From: Comamonas sp.
GTDB taxonomy: Bacteria; Pseudomonadota; Gammaproteobacteria; Burkholderiales; Burkholderiaceae_C
Assembly: GCA_018384835.1 (NCBI GenBank)
Contig: JAHAYB010000297.1
Location: 1-16,955 of the forward strand
Direction of reading: 5' to 3'
DNA: 16,955 nt
Positions 1-8,435 of this stretch are shown in pieces; positions within the stretch are counted from its first letter, which is position 1, and every line of letters begins with the position of its first letter. The position numbers and the translations under genes are program-made. The notes beneath the pieces were generated by a model. The model was not told the origin of the DNA and made no database searches. It was given only the letters and a program-made list of their open reading frames with translations.

Positions 1-1440
1 ATGAGTAACGCTTTAAGCCCCTCCACCCCCGCGCAGCCCCCACAGGGGGAGCACTCCGACAAAAGCCTGGCCATGCAAGCCGCGCTTGCCGCCAAAGCCC
101 AGCAACAGGCTGCACAAGCTGCGGCCAAGCCCTCTGCCCCTGCGCCTGAAGACGGCGGCGACTTTGGCCGCGCCGGACGCATCGGCCTATGGGCGCTGGC
201 GCTGGGTTTTGGCGGATTTTTGCTGTGGGCATCACTGGCACCGCTGGACGAAGGTGTCCCCAGTCAGGGCATGGTGGCGCTCGATACCAAGCGCAAAGCC
301 GTCCAACACTTGAGCGGCGGCATCGTGCAAGAAGTGCTGGTGCGCGAAGGCGACATCGTGGAGCAAGACCAAATCGTTATCAAACTAGACGATGCCGTTG
401 CCAAGGCCAACTACGAAAGCGTGCGCCAAAGCTATCTGGGGCTGCTGGCCATGATGGGGCGCTTGCAAGCCGAGCAAGTCGGAGCGAAGAAGCCCGAATT
501 TGAACCGCAGCTACTAGAAGCTGCCGAAAAAGACCCACAAATTGCCCGCCTCGTGCGCAACCAAGAGCAGCTTTTTACCGCACGACGCGCCCAGCTCAAG
601 GCCGATTTGCAATCTATTCAGGAAAGCATTCGCGGGCAAGAGGGCTTGCTGCAATCCTATAAACAGATGCAAGCCAGCCGCGAAGGTCAGCTAGAGCTAC
701 TTCAGCAAGAGCTAACGCCTCTGCGCCAGTTGGTCAAAGATGGCTACGCCCCGCGCAACCGCCAGCTAGAGATGGAACGCGCTCAAGCCGACATCCGCAC
801 CGCATTGGCCGATCTGCAAGGTAATACCATGCGTGCCCTGAGCGGCATTGCTGAGTTACGCCAGCGCTCGCTCTCGCGCCAGCAGGAATACCGTAAAGAA
901 GTCGAAACCCAACTGGCTGAGGTCAGTCGCCAAGCGCTTTCGGACGGGGAAAAATACCGTGCCGTCAGCAACGATTTAGAGCGCACCGAAATCCGCTCAC
1001 CCGCCAGCGGGCAAGTGGTGGGTCTGGCTATCCAAACCGTGGGCGGCGTGGTGCAAGCCGGTCAAAAACTGATGGATGTCGTGCCCCAAGGCGCACAGCT
1101 GATGCTCGAAGCCCACGTCCCGCCCCACATGATTGACCGCGTTCACAAGGGCATGGCGGTGGATGTGCGCTTTTCCTCCTTTGCCAACTCGCCGCAATTG
1201 GTGGTGCAGGGGCAGCTAGAGACCATCTCGGGCGACTTACTCACCGACCAGCAAACCGGCGCGATGTATTACCTTGCGCGGGTGCTCGTCACCAGCGAAG
1301 GCCAGGAAAAACTCGGCAGCCGCCAACTGCATCCTGGGATGCCGGTGGAAGTCATCTTCAAAGGCGGTGAGCGCACCTTGATGACCTATCTGCTCCACCC
1401 CCTGACCAAGCGCATTGCCGCCTCGATGACTGAGGAGTAA
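1..1440 (+). CDS. Type I secretion periplasmic adaptor, HlyD/PrtE family
   Basis: Membrane-fusion protein that bridges an inner-membrane ABC exporter and the TolC-type outer-membrane channel. The 479 residues start with a Pro/Gln/Ala-rich cytoplasmic tail of about 58 residues, longer than is usual, followed by one transmembrane segment (about 61-79, ending LLWASLAPLDEG). A biotinyl/lipoyl-like half-motif follows at about 88-135 (GGIVQEVLVREGDIV, then IKLDD), then a long Gln/Glu-rich coiled coil (about 170-310), the second lipoyl half (RSPASGQVVGL) and a beta-barrel end with PGMPVEVIFKGGERT, typical of the PrtE/LapC branch. Its stop is 6 bp from the TolC-like gene, whose ribosome site GAGGAG lies in the last codons here, so the two are surely co-transcribed. 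The ABC ATPase gene is expected just upstream, outside the window. The ATG is the first base of the window, so its ribosome site cannot be checked; Met25 is an alternative start. Confidence 0.93.
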   Translation: MSNALSPSTPAQPPQGEHSDKSLAMQAALAAKAQQQAAQAAAKPSAPAPEDGGDFGRAGRIGLWALALGFGGFLLWASLAPLDEGVPSQGMVALDTKRKAVQHLSGGIVQEVLVREGDIVEQDQIVIKLDDAVAKANYESVRQSYLGLLAMMGRLQAEQVGAKKPEFEPQLLEAAEKDPQIARLVRNQEQLFTARRAQLKADLQSIQESIRGQEGLLQSYKQMQASREGQLELLQQELTPLRQLVKDGYAPRNRQLEMERAQADIRTALADLQGNTMRALSGIAELRQRSLSRQQEYRKEVETQLAEVSRQALSDGEKYRAVSNDLERTEIRSPASGQVVGLAIQTVGGVVQAGQKLMDVVPQGAQLMLEAHVPPHMIDRVHKGMAVDVRFSSFANSPQLVVQGQLETISGDLLTDQQTGAMYYLARVLVTSEGQEKLGSRQLHPGMPVEVIFKGGERTLMTYLLHPLTKRIAASMTEE

Positions 1441-1446
1441 ATTTTT

Positions 1447-2832
1447 ATGACCAACAACAAACTACGAATTGCACTAGCCCTTTCCTCTGGCCTCTTCTCT
1501 GGTCTATTCGCCCTTAATTCTTGGGCAGCGCCGATGGACTTTGCCAGCGCCTACGAAGCCGCCCAGCAGCACGACCCGCGCATCCTCTCGGCACGCGCTG
1601 CGGCGCAAAGCGCTCAGGAGCGCCTGCCCCAAGCGCGCGCCCAGCGTTTGCCCAATCTTTCGCTCTCGGCCAGCCAGATGCGCAACAACTTGGAAACGCA
1701 AAGCGCCAACATCCTCGGCCAAGCCACCACCACCAAGCGCAGCTATGACAGCAGCAATCAAGCCCTGCAACTGCGCCAGCCGCTCTACCGCCCCGCGCTA
1801 GTGGCCAGCATTGCCCAAGCCAAGGCGCAAGTAGAAGATGCCCAGGCCAATCTGCAAAGCAATGAGGACAACCTACTAGAGCGCGTCGCACAAACCTACT
1901 TTGACGCGCTGCTGGCGCAAGTGCAGGTGCGCCTGAGCCAAGCGCAGCAAACCGCATTTACCGAGCAGCTCAACGCGGCGCAACAAAGTTTCAACGCAGG
2001 TAGCGGCGTGCGCACCGACGTTGACGAAGCCCAAGCGCGGGTTGACTTGGCACACGCCCAAATCCTGCAAGCCGAGCAAAACCTGAGCATCATGCGCCAG
2101 CGCATGCAAGTGCTCACCGGCCAGCCCGATGGCAGCGCCTTAGATGCCTTGGCCGACCTCGACAGCCAGCGCTTTGCCCCCCATGCCCCTCAGCCGCCCC
2201 TGCTGCAAGACTGGGTGGCGCTGGCCGAAGACGCTAGTCCGCAACTGCGCAGCCTGCGTGCCCAAGCCGAAGCGGCCAAGCTAGAGGTGCGCAAGGCCGA
2301 AGCCGGTCACAAGCCAACGCTGGATTTGATTGCCGCCATTTCCCGCTCAGACAGCGATTCGGTGACCAGCGTTAACACCGTGCATAAACAAAAATACATC
2401 GGCGTACAACTGAATGTGCCTCTGTACGCAGGCGGCGCTATTAACTCCAGCGTGCGCCAAGCCCTGGCCGAGCAAGAGCGCACCGAGCAAGCCCTGCAAG
2501 CCGTGCGCCAAGATTTAAGCGTTCAGGTTCATGAGCAATTCAGCGCCATGACCGAAGGCGTGCTGCGTATTGCCGCTCTGGAGCAGGCCGTGCGCTCGGC
2601 GCAGCAAGCGCTGCTGTCCAGCCAAAAATCGCAGCAAGCGGGTGTACGCACTACGGTGGATGTGCTCAATGCCGAGCAGCAACTCACCCTCGCCCAGCGC
2701 GATTTAGCCCAAGCGCGTTATAGCTATGTGCTGGCGGGTATCAAACTCGACGGTCTGGCGGGACAAGAGCGCTTGGCCAGTGTGCAGCGCGTTAATCAGT
2801 GGCTGACCCCCAGCAGCCAGCAGCAGCCCTAA
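1447..2832 (+). CDS. tolC: TolC-family outer-membrane channel of type I secretion
   Basis: Trimeric outer-membrane exit duct that docks on the adjacent HlyD-type adaptor. The 461-residue protein has a Sec signal peptide (basic MTNNKLR, hydrophobic core, SWA cleavage motif, probable cut after residue 27). The mature part begins MDFASAYEAAQQHDPRILSARA, the usual start of the first TolC repeat, and continues as long Gln/Ala-rich helices. It has the two-fold internal repeat of the family (second helical pair from about residue 260, with GVQLNVPLYAGGAINSSVRQA). Length fits TolC/PrtF proteins. A GAGGAG ribosome site at 1432-1437 lies in the end of the upstream gene, 9 nt from this ATG. A glycosyltransferase gene starts 20 bp downstream. 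Whether this copy serves only this exporter or also efflux pumps cannot be told from the sequence. Confidence 0.93.
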   Translation: MTNNKLRIALALSSGLFSGLFALNSWAAPMDFASAYEAAQQHDPRILSARAAAQSAQERLPQARAQRLPNLSLSASQMRNNLETQSANILGQATTTKRSYDSSNQALQLRQPLYRPALVASIAQAKAQVEDAQANLQSNEDNLLERVAQTYFDALLAQVQVRLSQAQQTAFTEQLNAAQQSFNAGSGVRTDVDEAQARVDLAHAQILQAEQNLSIMRQRMQVLTGQPDGSALDALADLDSQRFAPHAPQPPLLQDWVALAEDASPQLRSLRAQAEAAKLEVRKAEAGHKPTLDLIAAISRSDSDSVTSVNTVHKQKYIGVQLNVPLYAGGAINSSVRQALAEQERTEQALQAVRQDLSVQVHEQFSAMTEGVLRIAALEQAVRSAQQALLSSQKSQQAGVRTTVDVLNAEQQLTLAQRDLAQARYSYVLAGIKLDGLAGQERLASVQRVNQWLTPSSQQQP

Positions 2833-2852
2833 GTAAGCGGCCAGCGCCACCC

Positions 2853-3626
2853 ATGCCCACGCCGCCGCCTACGCTGGTGATTTCCGTGGTCAGCCACGGC
2901 CACGGCCAGCAGGTGCAGCGCCTGCTGGGGCAAATTGCCGACAGCGCTCCGGCGCAGTTGCGCCGCGTGGTGCTGACCCTCAACATCCCAGAGCCAGCGT
3001 TAGCGTTAGCGCTGCAACCGCCTAGCGCCAACAGCTGGCCGTTCACCTTAGAAATCCGCCACAATCCGCACCCGCAAGGATTTGGAGCCAATCACAACCA
3101 AGCGCTGGCCGATGCACCCGAAGATTGGTTGTGCATCCTCAACCCCGATGTCAGCCTGCTACCCGAGCAGCCGCCTTGGGAGGCGTTAATGGCTGCGGCC
3201 ACTTCTGCGGCTCCCCCTACGGCGAACGTGGGCTGCGCCTACCCCCTGCAAGTCGATACACAAGGCCGCCTGCAAGACAGCCAACGTCAAGCACCCACAC
3301 CCATAGCGCTATGGCGCAGGCGCGTTCTGCGCCAACCCGAGCAGCGCACCGATTGGGTGAACGGCGCGTGCATGGTCATTCCGCGTACTGCGTGGCAGCA
3401 GGTCGGTGGCTTTGATACGCGCTACTTTATGTATTGTGAAGATGTCGATTTATGCCTGCGTCTGCGCCTAGCCGGTTGGCAATTGGCGGCTGCGCCTAAC
3501 GCTAAAGTGCTGCACCAAGGCACACGCGCCAGCCATCGCCAATGGCAGCATTTGCGCTGGCATGTGACGAGCTTGCTGCGCCTGTGGTGCTCGCCGGTGC
3601 TGTGGCGAGCGCTGTGGCTGAAATAA
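2853..3626 (+). CDS. Glycosyltransferase family 2 (rhamnosyltransferase-like)
   Basis: Cytosolic GT-A-fold transferase that should move a sugar from a nucleotide-sugar donor to a lipid, polysaccharide or protein acceptor; donor and acceptor are unknown. From the ATG at 2853 it has 257 residues: a beta-strand opening (LVISVVSHGH, 8-17), the acceptor-loop signature HNPHPQGFGANHNQAL (70-85), a DxD-equivalent ILNPDV (95-100) and the family's C-terminal catalytic block WVNGACMVIPR...GGFDTRYFMYCEDVDLCLRLR (168-205) with the ED pair. The same frame opens at a GTG at 2799 inside the channel gene, but homology starts at TLVISVV and 2853 falls 20 bp after the upstream stop, so 2853 is preferred. The ribosome site is weak, which suggests reinitiation after the channel gene. 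It is the last gene before a strong terminator and probably belongs to the secretion operon, a mild oddity. Confidence 0.85.
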   Translation: MPTPPPTLVISVVSHGHGQQVQRLLGQIADSAPAQLRRVVLTLNIPEPALALALQPPSANSWPFTLEIRHNPHPQGFGANHNQALADAPEDWLCILNPDVSLLPEQPPWEALMAAATSAAPPTANVGCAYPLQVDTQGRLQDSQRQAPTPIALWRRRVLRQPEQRTDWVNGACMVIPRTAWQQVGGFDTRYFMYCEDVDLCLRLRLAGWQLAAAPNAKVLHQGTRASHRQWQHLRWHVTSLLRLWCSPVLWRALWLK

Positions 3627-3660
3627 AAAAAGCCGCCTCTAATAACAGAGGCGGCTTTTT
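3625..3660. terminator. Bidirectional intrinsic terminator between converging genes
   Basis: Perfect 9-bp stem GCCGCCTCT (3632-3640) / AGAGGCGGC (3647-3655) with a 6-nt loop, flanked by an A-run (3625-3631) and a T-run (3656-3660). It can stop both the secretion/glycosyltransferase operon on + and maeB on -. Confidence 0.95.
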
Positions 3661-3688
3661 GGCGTATTTTGCGCTTATTTCGCGCTTA

Positions 3689-5992
3689 TTACGCCTTGTC
3701 CGCGCCTTTTTGCTGCGCCTTGGCCGCTGCCAAAGCCGTCATATTCACCACGCGGCGCACGGTGGCCGAGGGGGTAAGGATGTGTACCGACTGCGCCGCT
3801 CCCATCAAAACGGGGCCAATGGTCGTGCCGTGCGAGACGGTAGTTTTCAGCACATTGAACAAAATGTTGGCCGCATCCAGATTGGGGCAGATAAGGATAT
3901 TGGCCTCGCCCTCCAGGCTGGTTTCTAGCATGGCACGCTCGCGCACGCTTTCGTCTAGGGCGGCATCGGCGTGCATTTCGCCGTCGCATTCAATATGCGG
4001 GTGGGCGGCTACAAACAGGTCACGCGCCTGGCGCATTTTCAGAGCCGATTTACGGCTGGAAGAGCCATAGTTGCTGTGCGAGACAAAGGCCACTTTGGGC
4101 GGGATGCCAAAGCGACGCACCTCCTCAGCGGCCATGAAGGCGATGTCGGCCAGCTCTTGGGCGTTGGGGTCTTCGTTGATATAGGTGTCGGCAATAAACA
4201 GGGTGCGTCCTTCCATCAACAAGGCGTTGACGGTGGCCATTTGCTTGGCGCCAGGGGCTTGACCCAAAATTTCGCGGATGTGGTTCAGGTGACGGTCAAA
4301 GCGCCCCACCAGGCCGCAAATCATGGCATCGGCATCGCCCAGCTTGACCAGCATGGAGCCAATGGCGGTGTTGGAGCGGCGCAGTACCTTTTTGGCGGTT
4401 TCGGGGTTGACACCGCTGCGCCCCATCAAGCGATGGTACTCCTCCCAGTAGGTGCGGTAGCGTGGGTCGTCCTCGGGGTCGCAGACTTCAAAGTCTTTGC
4501 CCGCTTCCAAGCGCAAGCCAGCTTTGGCGATGCGGTCGGCAATCACGGTGGGGCGGCCAATCAAAATAGGTTTGGCCAAGCCTTCTTCCACAATGGTTTG
4601 CACGGCGCGTAGTACGCGCTCGTCTTCGCCTTCCACATAGGCTACGCGCTGGGGGTTGGCCTTAGCGGCGGCAAACACGGGGCGCATAATCATGCTGGTT
4701 TGATAGACGAAGCGCGTCAGGTTTTCGCGGTAGGCGGCGTAGTCGGCAATCGGGCGGGTGGCTACGCCAGATTCTTCCGCCGCTTTCGCCACAGCGGGGG
4801 CAATGCGCAGAATCAGGCGGCTATCAAACGGCGTGGGGATGAGGTATTCGGGGCCAAAGCTCAGTTCTTTACCCTGGTAGGCGGCGGCGACTTCTACGCT
4901 CACATCCTGCTTGGCCAGGGCGGCAATTTCACGCACGCAGGCCAGTTTCATTGCTTCCGTGATTTTGCTAGCGCCGCAGTCCAACGCGCCCCGGAAGATG
5001 TAGGGGAAGCACAGCACGTTGTTGACCTGGTTGGGGTAGTCAGAGCGGCCAGTGGCGATGATGCAATCGGGGCGCACGGCCTTGGCCAGCTCGGGGCGAA
5101 TCTCAGGCTCGGGGTTGGCCAGCGCCAAAATAATGGGGTGGGCGGCCATGGTTTTAAGCATGTCTGCCGTCAGCACGCCGGGGGCGGAGCAGCCCAAGAA
5201 CACGTCGGCATCTTTGACGGCATCGGCCAGGGTACGCGCTTCGGTGGTTTGTGCAAACTGGGCTTTGGAGGCATCCAAGTTGCTGCGCTCGGTGTGAATC
5301 ACGCCCTTGGAGTCGCACATAAAGACGTTCTCGCGGCGCACGCCCAAGCCCATCATGACGGTAACGCAAGCAATGGCCGCAGCGCCTGCGCCAGAGACGG
5401 CCACTTTCACCTGGGCAATGTCTTTGTTCACCAGCTCTAGCGCGTTAATCAGCGCCGCGCTGGAGATGATGGCCGTACCGTGCTGGTCGTCGTGGAAGAC
5501 GGGGATGTTCATGCGCTTGGAGAGTTCTTGCTCGATATAGAAGCACTCGGGCGCTTTGATGTCTTCCAGGTTGATGCCGCCCAGGGTCGGCTCTAGCGCG
5601 GCAATGATGTCGATAAGTTTGTCGGGGTCGCGCTCGTCCAGCTCGATGTCGAACACATCTACACCGGCAAATTTTTTGAACAGGCAGCCCTTGCCTTCCA
5701 TGACGGGCTTGCCTGCCAGGGGGCCAATATCGCCCAGGCCGAGTACGGCGGTGCCGTTGGTAATCACGCCGACCAGGTTGCCGCGCGCGGTGTAGTCAAA
5801 GGCTTTGCTGGGGTCGGCCTGAATGTCCAGGCAGGGGTAGGCCACGCCTGGGGAGTAGGCCAGGGAGAGGTCGCTTTGGTTGGACAGCGGCTTGGTGGGG
5901 GTGACGGAAATTTTGCCCTTGCTGGGGTTGCAGTGGTAGTCGCGGGCGGCATCGCGCAGGGCGATTTCAGCGGGGGAGAGTTCTTGGGTCAT
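3689..5992 (-). CDS. maeB: NADP-dependent malic enzyme with C-terminal phosphotransacetylase-like domain
   Basis: Decarboxylates L-malate to pyruvate and CO2 with NADP reduction, feeding pyruvate and NADPH in the cytosol. The 767 residues match the long MaeB form. The malic domain (about 15-160) has [12 protein letters not shown], the tyrosine region [29 protein letters not shown] (138-145) and [11 protein letters not shown] (164-174). The nucleotide-binding domain has GAGAAA at 201-206, then LANPEPEI and [13 protein letters not shown]. From about residue 430 to the end is a PTA_PTB domain ([15 protein letters not shown], later NPDLDAANI-like [15 protein letters not shown]); in MaeB this domain is regulatory, responding to acetyl-CoA-type effectors, rather than catalytic. 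No good Shine-Dalgarno precedes the ATG at 5992 (only AGG two bases away), but homology begins at once, so the start stands. It converges on the secretion operon across the shared terminator. Confidence 0.97.
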   Translation of the reverse strand: MTQELSPAEIALRDAARDYHCNPSKGKISVTPTKPLSNQSDLSLAYSPGVAYPCLDIQADPSKAFDYTARGNLVGVITNGTAVLGLGDIGPLAGKPVMEGKGCLFKKFAGVDVFDIELDERDPDKLIDIIAALEPTLGGINLEDIKAPECFYIEQELSKRMNIPVFHDDQHGTAIISSAALINALELVNKDIAQVKVAVSGAGAAAIACVTVMMGLGVRRENVFMCDSKGVIHTERSNLDASKAQFAQTTEARTLADAVKDADVFLGCSAPGVLTADMLKTMAAHPIILALANPEPEIRPELAKAVRPDCIIATGRSDYPNQVNNVLCFPYIFRGALDCGASKITEAMKLACVREIAALAKQDVSVEVAAAYQGKELSFGPEYLIPTPFDSRLILRIAPAVAKAAEESGVATRPIADYAAYRENLTRFVYQTSMIMRPVFAAAKANPQRVAYVEGEDERVLRAVQTIVEEGLAKPILIGRPTVIADRIAKAGLRLEAGKDFEVCDPEDDPRYRTYWEEYHRLMGRSGVNPETAKKVLRRSNTAIGSMLVKLGDADAMICGLVGRFDRHLNHIREILGQAPGAKQMATVNALLMEGRTLFIADTYINEDPNAQELADIAFMAAEEVRRFGIPPKVAFVSHSNYGSSSRKSALKMRQARDLFVAAHPHIECDGEMHADAALDESVRERAMLETSLEGEANILICPNLDAANILFNVLKTTVSHGTTIGPVLMGAAQSVHILTPSATVRRVVNMTALAAAKAQQKGADKA

Positions 5993-6031
5993 AGCCTGAA
6001 ACTAAAGAAATGGAAACGAAAGAAAAGCAAG

Positions 6032-6064
6032 GTAGCTGCCTTCGTTCGCCCTGTGGGCAGCTAC
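6032..6064 (-). repeat. Inverted repeat between ggt and maeB
   Basis: Perfect 9-bp inverted repeat GTAGCTGCC (6032-6040) / GGCAGCTAC (6056-6064) with a 15-nt loop, in the 188-bp gap between the ggt stop and the maeB start. On the minus strand it is followed by a T-rich but interrupted stretch (TTGCTTTTCTTTCG), so it may end ggt transcripts weakly or sit in the maeB leader. A weak promoter-like pair for maeB (TTCTGA at 6091-6096, 17 bp, TATTTT at 6068-6073, minus strand) would put the hairpin at the very start of the mRNA. Nothing else is recognised in this gap. Confidence 0.5.
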
Positions 6065-6180
6065 TGAAAAATACAACGCTTGAGCTTACCTCAGAACCTT
6101 TTTTTGTCCTTGAAACGACAACAGGAAGCCCATGGCTGCTAAAGGGCAAGCGGGGGGTAGGCCATGCCTTGCAATCTGCC

Positions 6181-8148
6181 TTAATACCCCAGCGTTTGCC
6201 CATCAGGATTGCGTGGGTCAGATGCGCCATAAAGCAGGCCGCCACGCACTTCAATCGTCTGGGTGCGTCCCATGGCGGGTTTGATGGCTAAGTTATGGCC
6301 GCGCTGGCGCAGCAAGGCAATGGTGTCGGGCGAGAAGCCTTGCTCCAGGCGCAGCTCATCAGGCATCCATTGGTGGTGAAAGCGCGGCTGGGCGGCTGCT
6401 TGCGCGGGGTTCATGCCGTGGTCTAGGCTGTTGACCAGGGTTTGCAGCACGGTGGTGATGATGCGCGGCCCCCCAGGGCTGCCGGTAACCAGTACGGGCT
6501 TGCCGTCCCGCAACACAATGGTCGGGGTCATGGAGGACAGGGGGCGTTTGCCAGCGGCTACGGCATTGGCCTCGCCACCGACCAGGCCGTAGGCGTTGGC
6601 TACGCCGGGCTTGGCGGCAAAGTCGTCCATTTCGTTATTCAGCAAAATGCCCGTGCCTTGGGCGACGATGCCGCTGCCCATATTGGTGTTCAGGGTGTAG
6701 GTGACGGCTACGGCATTGCCTGCGCCATCCACCACGCTAAAGTGGGTGGTCTGGCCGCTTTCATAGGGCTGGGGCTGGCCGGGGCGAATTTGCTGCGCCG
6801 GGCGTGCCTGCTGGGGCTGGATGCTGGTGGCTAGTTGCTGGGCGTAGCGCTTGTCGGTCAAGCCCTGTACGGGTACGGGCACAAAGTCTGGGTCACCCAG
6901 GTAGTGGGCGCGGTCGGCGTAGGCCAGCTTCATGGCCTCGGTCATGTAGTGCAGGCTTTGTGCGCTACCTGCGCCCCATTCGGCCAGGGGCTGCGGCTCC
7001 AGCATATTGAGCATTTGCACCAAATGCACCCCGCCCGAGGAGGGCGGTGGCATGGTGGCCACCTGATAGCCCCGGTATTGCCCCAGAATGGGCTGGCGCT
7101 CTATCACGCGGTAACTGGCCAGGTCTTGGCGGGTGATGCTGCCGGGGTAGGGAGCCATTTCTGCGGCGATTTTTTCGGCAATCTCCCCTTGGTAGAAAGC
7201 GGCTGCGCCTTGGCTGGCAATCAGGCGCAGGGAGGCGGCCAGGTCTTTTTGCACCAGCGGCTCGCCTGCGGGCAGGGGCTGGCCGTTCTTCCAGAAGATG
7301 GCTTGGCTGGCTGGCCAGGGGGCGAGGGTGTTGCGCTCACGCGCCAGCATCTTGGCCAGGGTGGGGCTGACGGTAAAGCCTTGCTCGGCTAGGTTGATGG
7401 CCGGTTGCATCACCTGCGCTAGCGGCAGGCTGCCCCAGCGCTCTAGGGCATGGGTCAGGCCAGCCACCGTGCCCGGCACGCCCACGGCGTAATGGGTGTA
7501 GAGCGACTGGCCGTTGATGACTTGGCCTTGCGCATCTAGGTACATATCGCGGTGCGCCCCTTTGGGTGCAGTTTCGCGAAAGTCCAGTGCAATGGTCTGG
7601 CCGCTGGCCGCATGGTGCGCCAGCATAAAGCCACCACCGCCGATATTGCCTGCATTGGGCAGTACCACGGCCAGGGCAAAGCCCACGGCCACGGCGGCAT
7701 CAATGGCGTTGCCGCCGGCTTGCAGCACCTCTAGGCCAATGCGGCTGGCCAGTGCCTGCTCGCTGGCCACCATGCCTTGCTTGCCCTGCACGGGGTGGAA
7801 GATGTCCATGCCAAAGTCATAGGCGGCAGCGGCGGCTTGGGCAGCCTGGGTTTGCACGATGGCTGTACTGGCAGTGATGGTGGTACTGGCCGAGTCACGA
7901 AAGCCATCAGTATCGGCAGCCAAAGGCGCAGCAAGGTGTTGGCAACCCGCCAGCCCCAAGCTGACCGTAGCCATTAACACCCCTGCCCAGCGCCCCAACA
8001 AGGCAGGCGGACGCACGGTTGCAGCAGGTGGTGATAGGGGGGCTGCTAGAGGGGGGGCGGTGCTGGCAATGGCGGCAGTGCTAGCCGTAACCGCTGTAAC
8101 AGTCGTAGTAGTCAATGGAGGCATAAACAGGGGCATAAACGGGGGCAT
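6181..8148 (-). CDS. ggt: Gamma-glutamyltransferase precursor, probable lipoprotein
   Basis: Cleaves gamma-glutamyl bonds of glutathione and related peptides in the periplasm or at a membrane. The 655-residue precursor should self-cleave before Thr467 in SGQTTHFSVVD (the equivalent of E. coli Thr391), giving large and small subunits. Other family signatures: GMVASEQALASRIGLEVLQAGGNA (from 125), GNIGGGGFML, DFRETAP with the substrate-binding Arg191, NNEMDDF, and PLSSMTPTIVL...GSPGGPRIITTVLQTL. The export signal is odd: a hydrophobic stretch with lipobox LAGC (Cys69) comes after about 50 Pro/Thr/Ala-rich residues. The ATG at 8148 has a good site (AAGGA, 8 nt away), while the GTG at 8016 that would give a normal lipoprotein signal has none, so 8148 is annotated. 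The downstream gap carries an inverted repeat. Confidence 0.93.
   Translation of the reverse strand: MPPFMPLFMPPLTTTTVTAVTASTAAIASTAPPLAAPLSPPAATVRPPALLGRWAGVLMATVSLGLAGCQHLAAPLAADTDGFRDSASTTITASTAIVQTQAAQAAAAAYDFGMDIFHPVQGKQGMVASEQALASRIGLEVLQAGGNAIDAAVAVGFALAVVLPNAGNIGGGGFMLAHHAASGQTIALDFRETAPKGAHRDMYLDAQGQVINGQSLYTHYAVGVPGTVAGLTHALERWGSLPLAQVMQPAINLAEQGFTVSPTLAKMLARERNTLAPWPASQAIFWKNGQPLPAGEPLVQKDLAASLRLIASQGAAAFYQGEIAEKIAAEMAPYPGSITRQDLASYRVIERQPILGQYRGYQVATMPPPSSGGVHLVQMLNMLEPQPLAEWGAGSAQSLHYMTEAMKLAYADRAHYLGDPDFVPVPVQGLTDKRYAQQLATSIQPQQARPAQQIRPGQPQPYESGQTTHFSVVDGAGNAVAVTYTLNTNMGSGIVAQGTGILLNNEMDDFAAKPGVANAYGLVGGEANAVAAGKRPLSSMTPTIVLRDGKPVLVTGSPGGPRIITTVLQTLVNSLDHGMNPAQAAAQPRFHHQWMPDELRLEQGFSPDTIALLRQRGHNLAIKPAMGRTQTIEVRGGLLYGASDPRNPDGQTLGY
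8113..8148 (-). repeat. Three 12-bp tandem repeats at the ggt start codon
   Basis: Three imperfect in-frame 12-bp units (8148-8137, 8136-8125, 8124-8113), each opening with ATG and encoding MPPF, MPLF and MPPL. They give three successive start codons, at 8148, 8136 and 8124; only the first has a well-spaced AAGGA site. Confidence 0.75.
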
Positions 8149-8215
8149 TAGCGCATTCCTTCAAAAAATTATGGCTTTTTAGCCAGCACATGGTTCTGGG
8201 CGTGGTTTTTGGCTG

Positions 8216-8221
8216 TAGAAT
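8216..8221 (+). promoter_or_regulatory. Candidate -10 box for tRNA-Arg
   Basis: TAGAAT at 8216-8221 lies 10 bp before the tRNA 5' end and would start RNA near 8228, giving a very short leader. No convincing -35 is seen at 16-18 bp (TTCTGG at 8194-8199 is poor). The 83-bp gap also has to hold the ggt promoter on the other strand, which I cannot point to. Confidence 0.35.
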
Positions 8222-8231
8222 AAGCAGCTTC

Positions 8232-8308
8232 GCGGCTGTAGCTCAGCTGGATAGAGTACTTGGCTACGAACCAAGGGGTCGTGGGTTCGATTCCTGCCAG
8301 CCGCGCCA
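8232..8308 (+). tRNA. tRNA-Arg (anticodon ACG)
   Basis: A 77-nt cloverleaf including encoded CCA. Acceptor stem GCGGCTG (8232-8238) pairs with CAGCCGC (8298-8304), followed by discriminator G and CCA (8306-8308). The D-arm region is TAGCTCAGCTGGATAGAG. The anticodon stem CTTGG / CCAAG encloses CTACGAA, so the anticodon is ACG, which is edited to ICG by TadA and reads CGU, CGC and CGA. The T-arm has GGTTCGATTCC. It stands alone on the + strand between two minus-strand genes, with its own terminator; no integrase or duplicated 3' end suggests use as an attachment site. Confidence 0.97.
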
Positions 8309-8345
8309 TTACATTGTTTCATGCAGAGTCGTGAAACTCCAAAAG

Positions 8346-8376
8346 CCCGCATTCTTCATGAGAGTGCGGGTTTTTT
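8346..8376 (+). terminator. Intrinsic terminator after tRNA-Arg, possibly also serving rlpA
   Basis: A 10-bp stem CCCGCATTCT (8346-8355) / AGAGTGCGGG (8361-8370) with one G-U pair and a 5-nt loop, followed by TTTTTT (8371-8376). On the minus strand only four T follow, so it is a weaker terminator for the rlpA operon that ends at 8436. A second small hairpin, GCCGC/GCGGC at 8397-8410, lies between them without a T-run. Confidence 0.9.
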
Positions 8377-8435
8377 ATTGCCCGAATAGCCCAACTGCCG
8401 CCTGAGCGGCATTGACATTGAGCAGCAGCTAACAG

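Noticed and set aside
2799..2852. GTG start for the glycosyltransferase inside the channel gene
   Set aside because: The extra 18 residues are Pro/Ala-rich with no family similarity; the ATG at 2853 gives normal spacing. It cannot be fully excluded because neither has a strong ribosome site.
4700..5440. Open frame antisense to maeB
   Set aside because: Lies wholly opposite conserved MaeB codons and shows no family similarity.
8232..8308. tRNA-Arg as an integration site for a mobile element
   Set aside because: No integrase and no repeated tRNA 3' end in the window, and both flanks are housekeeping genes.
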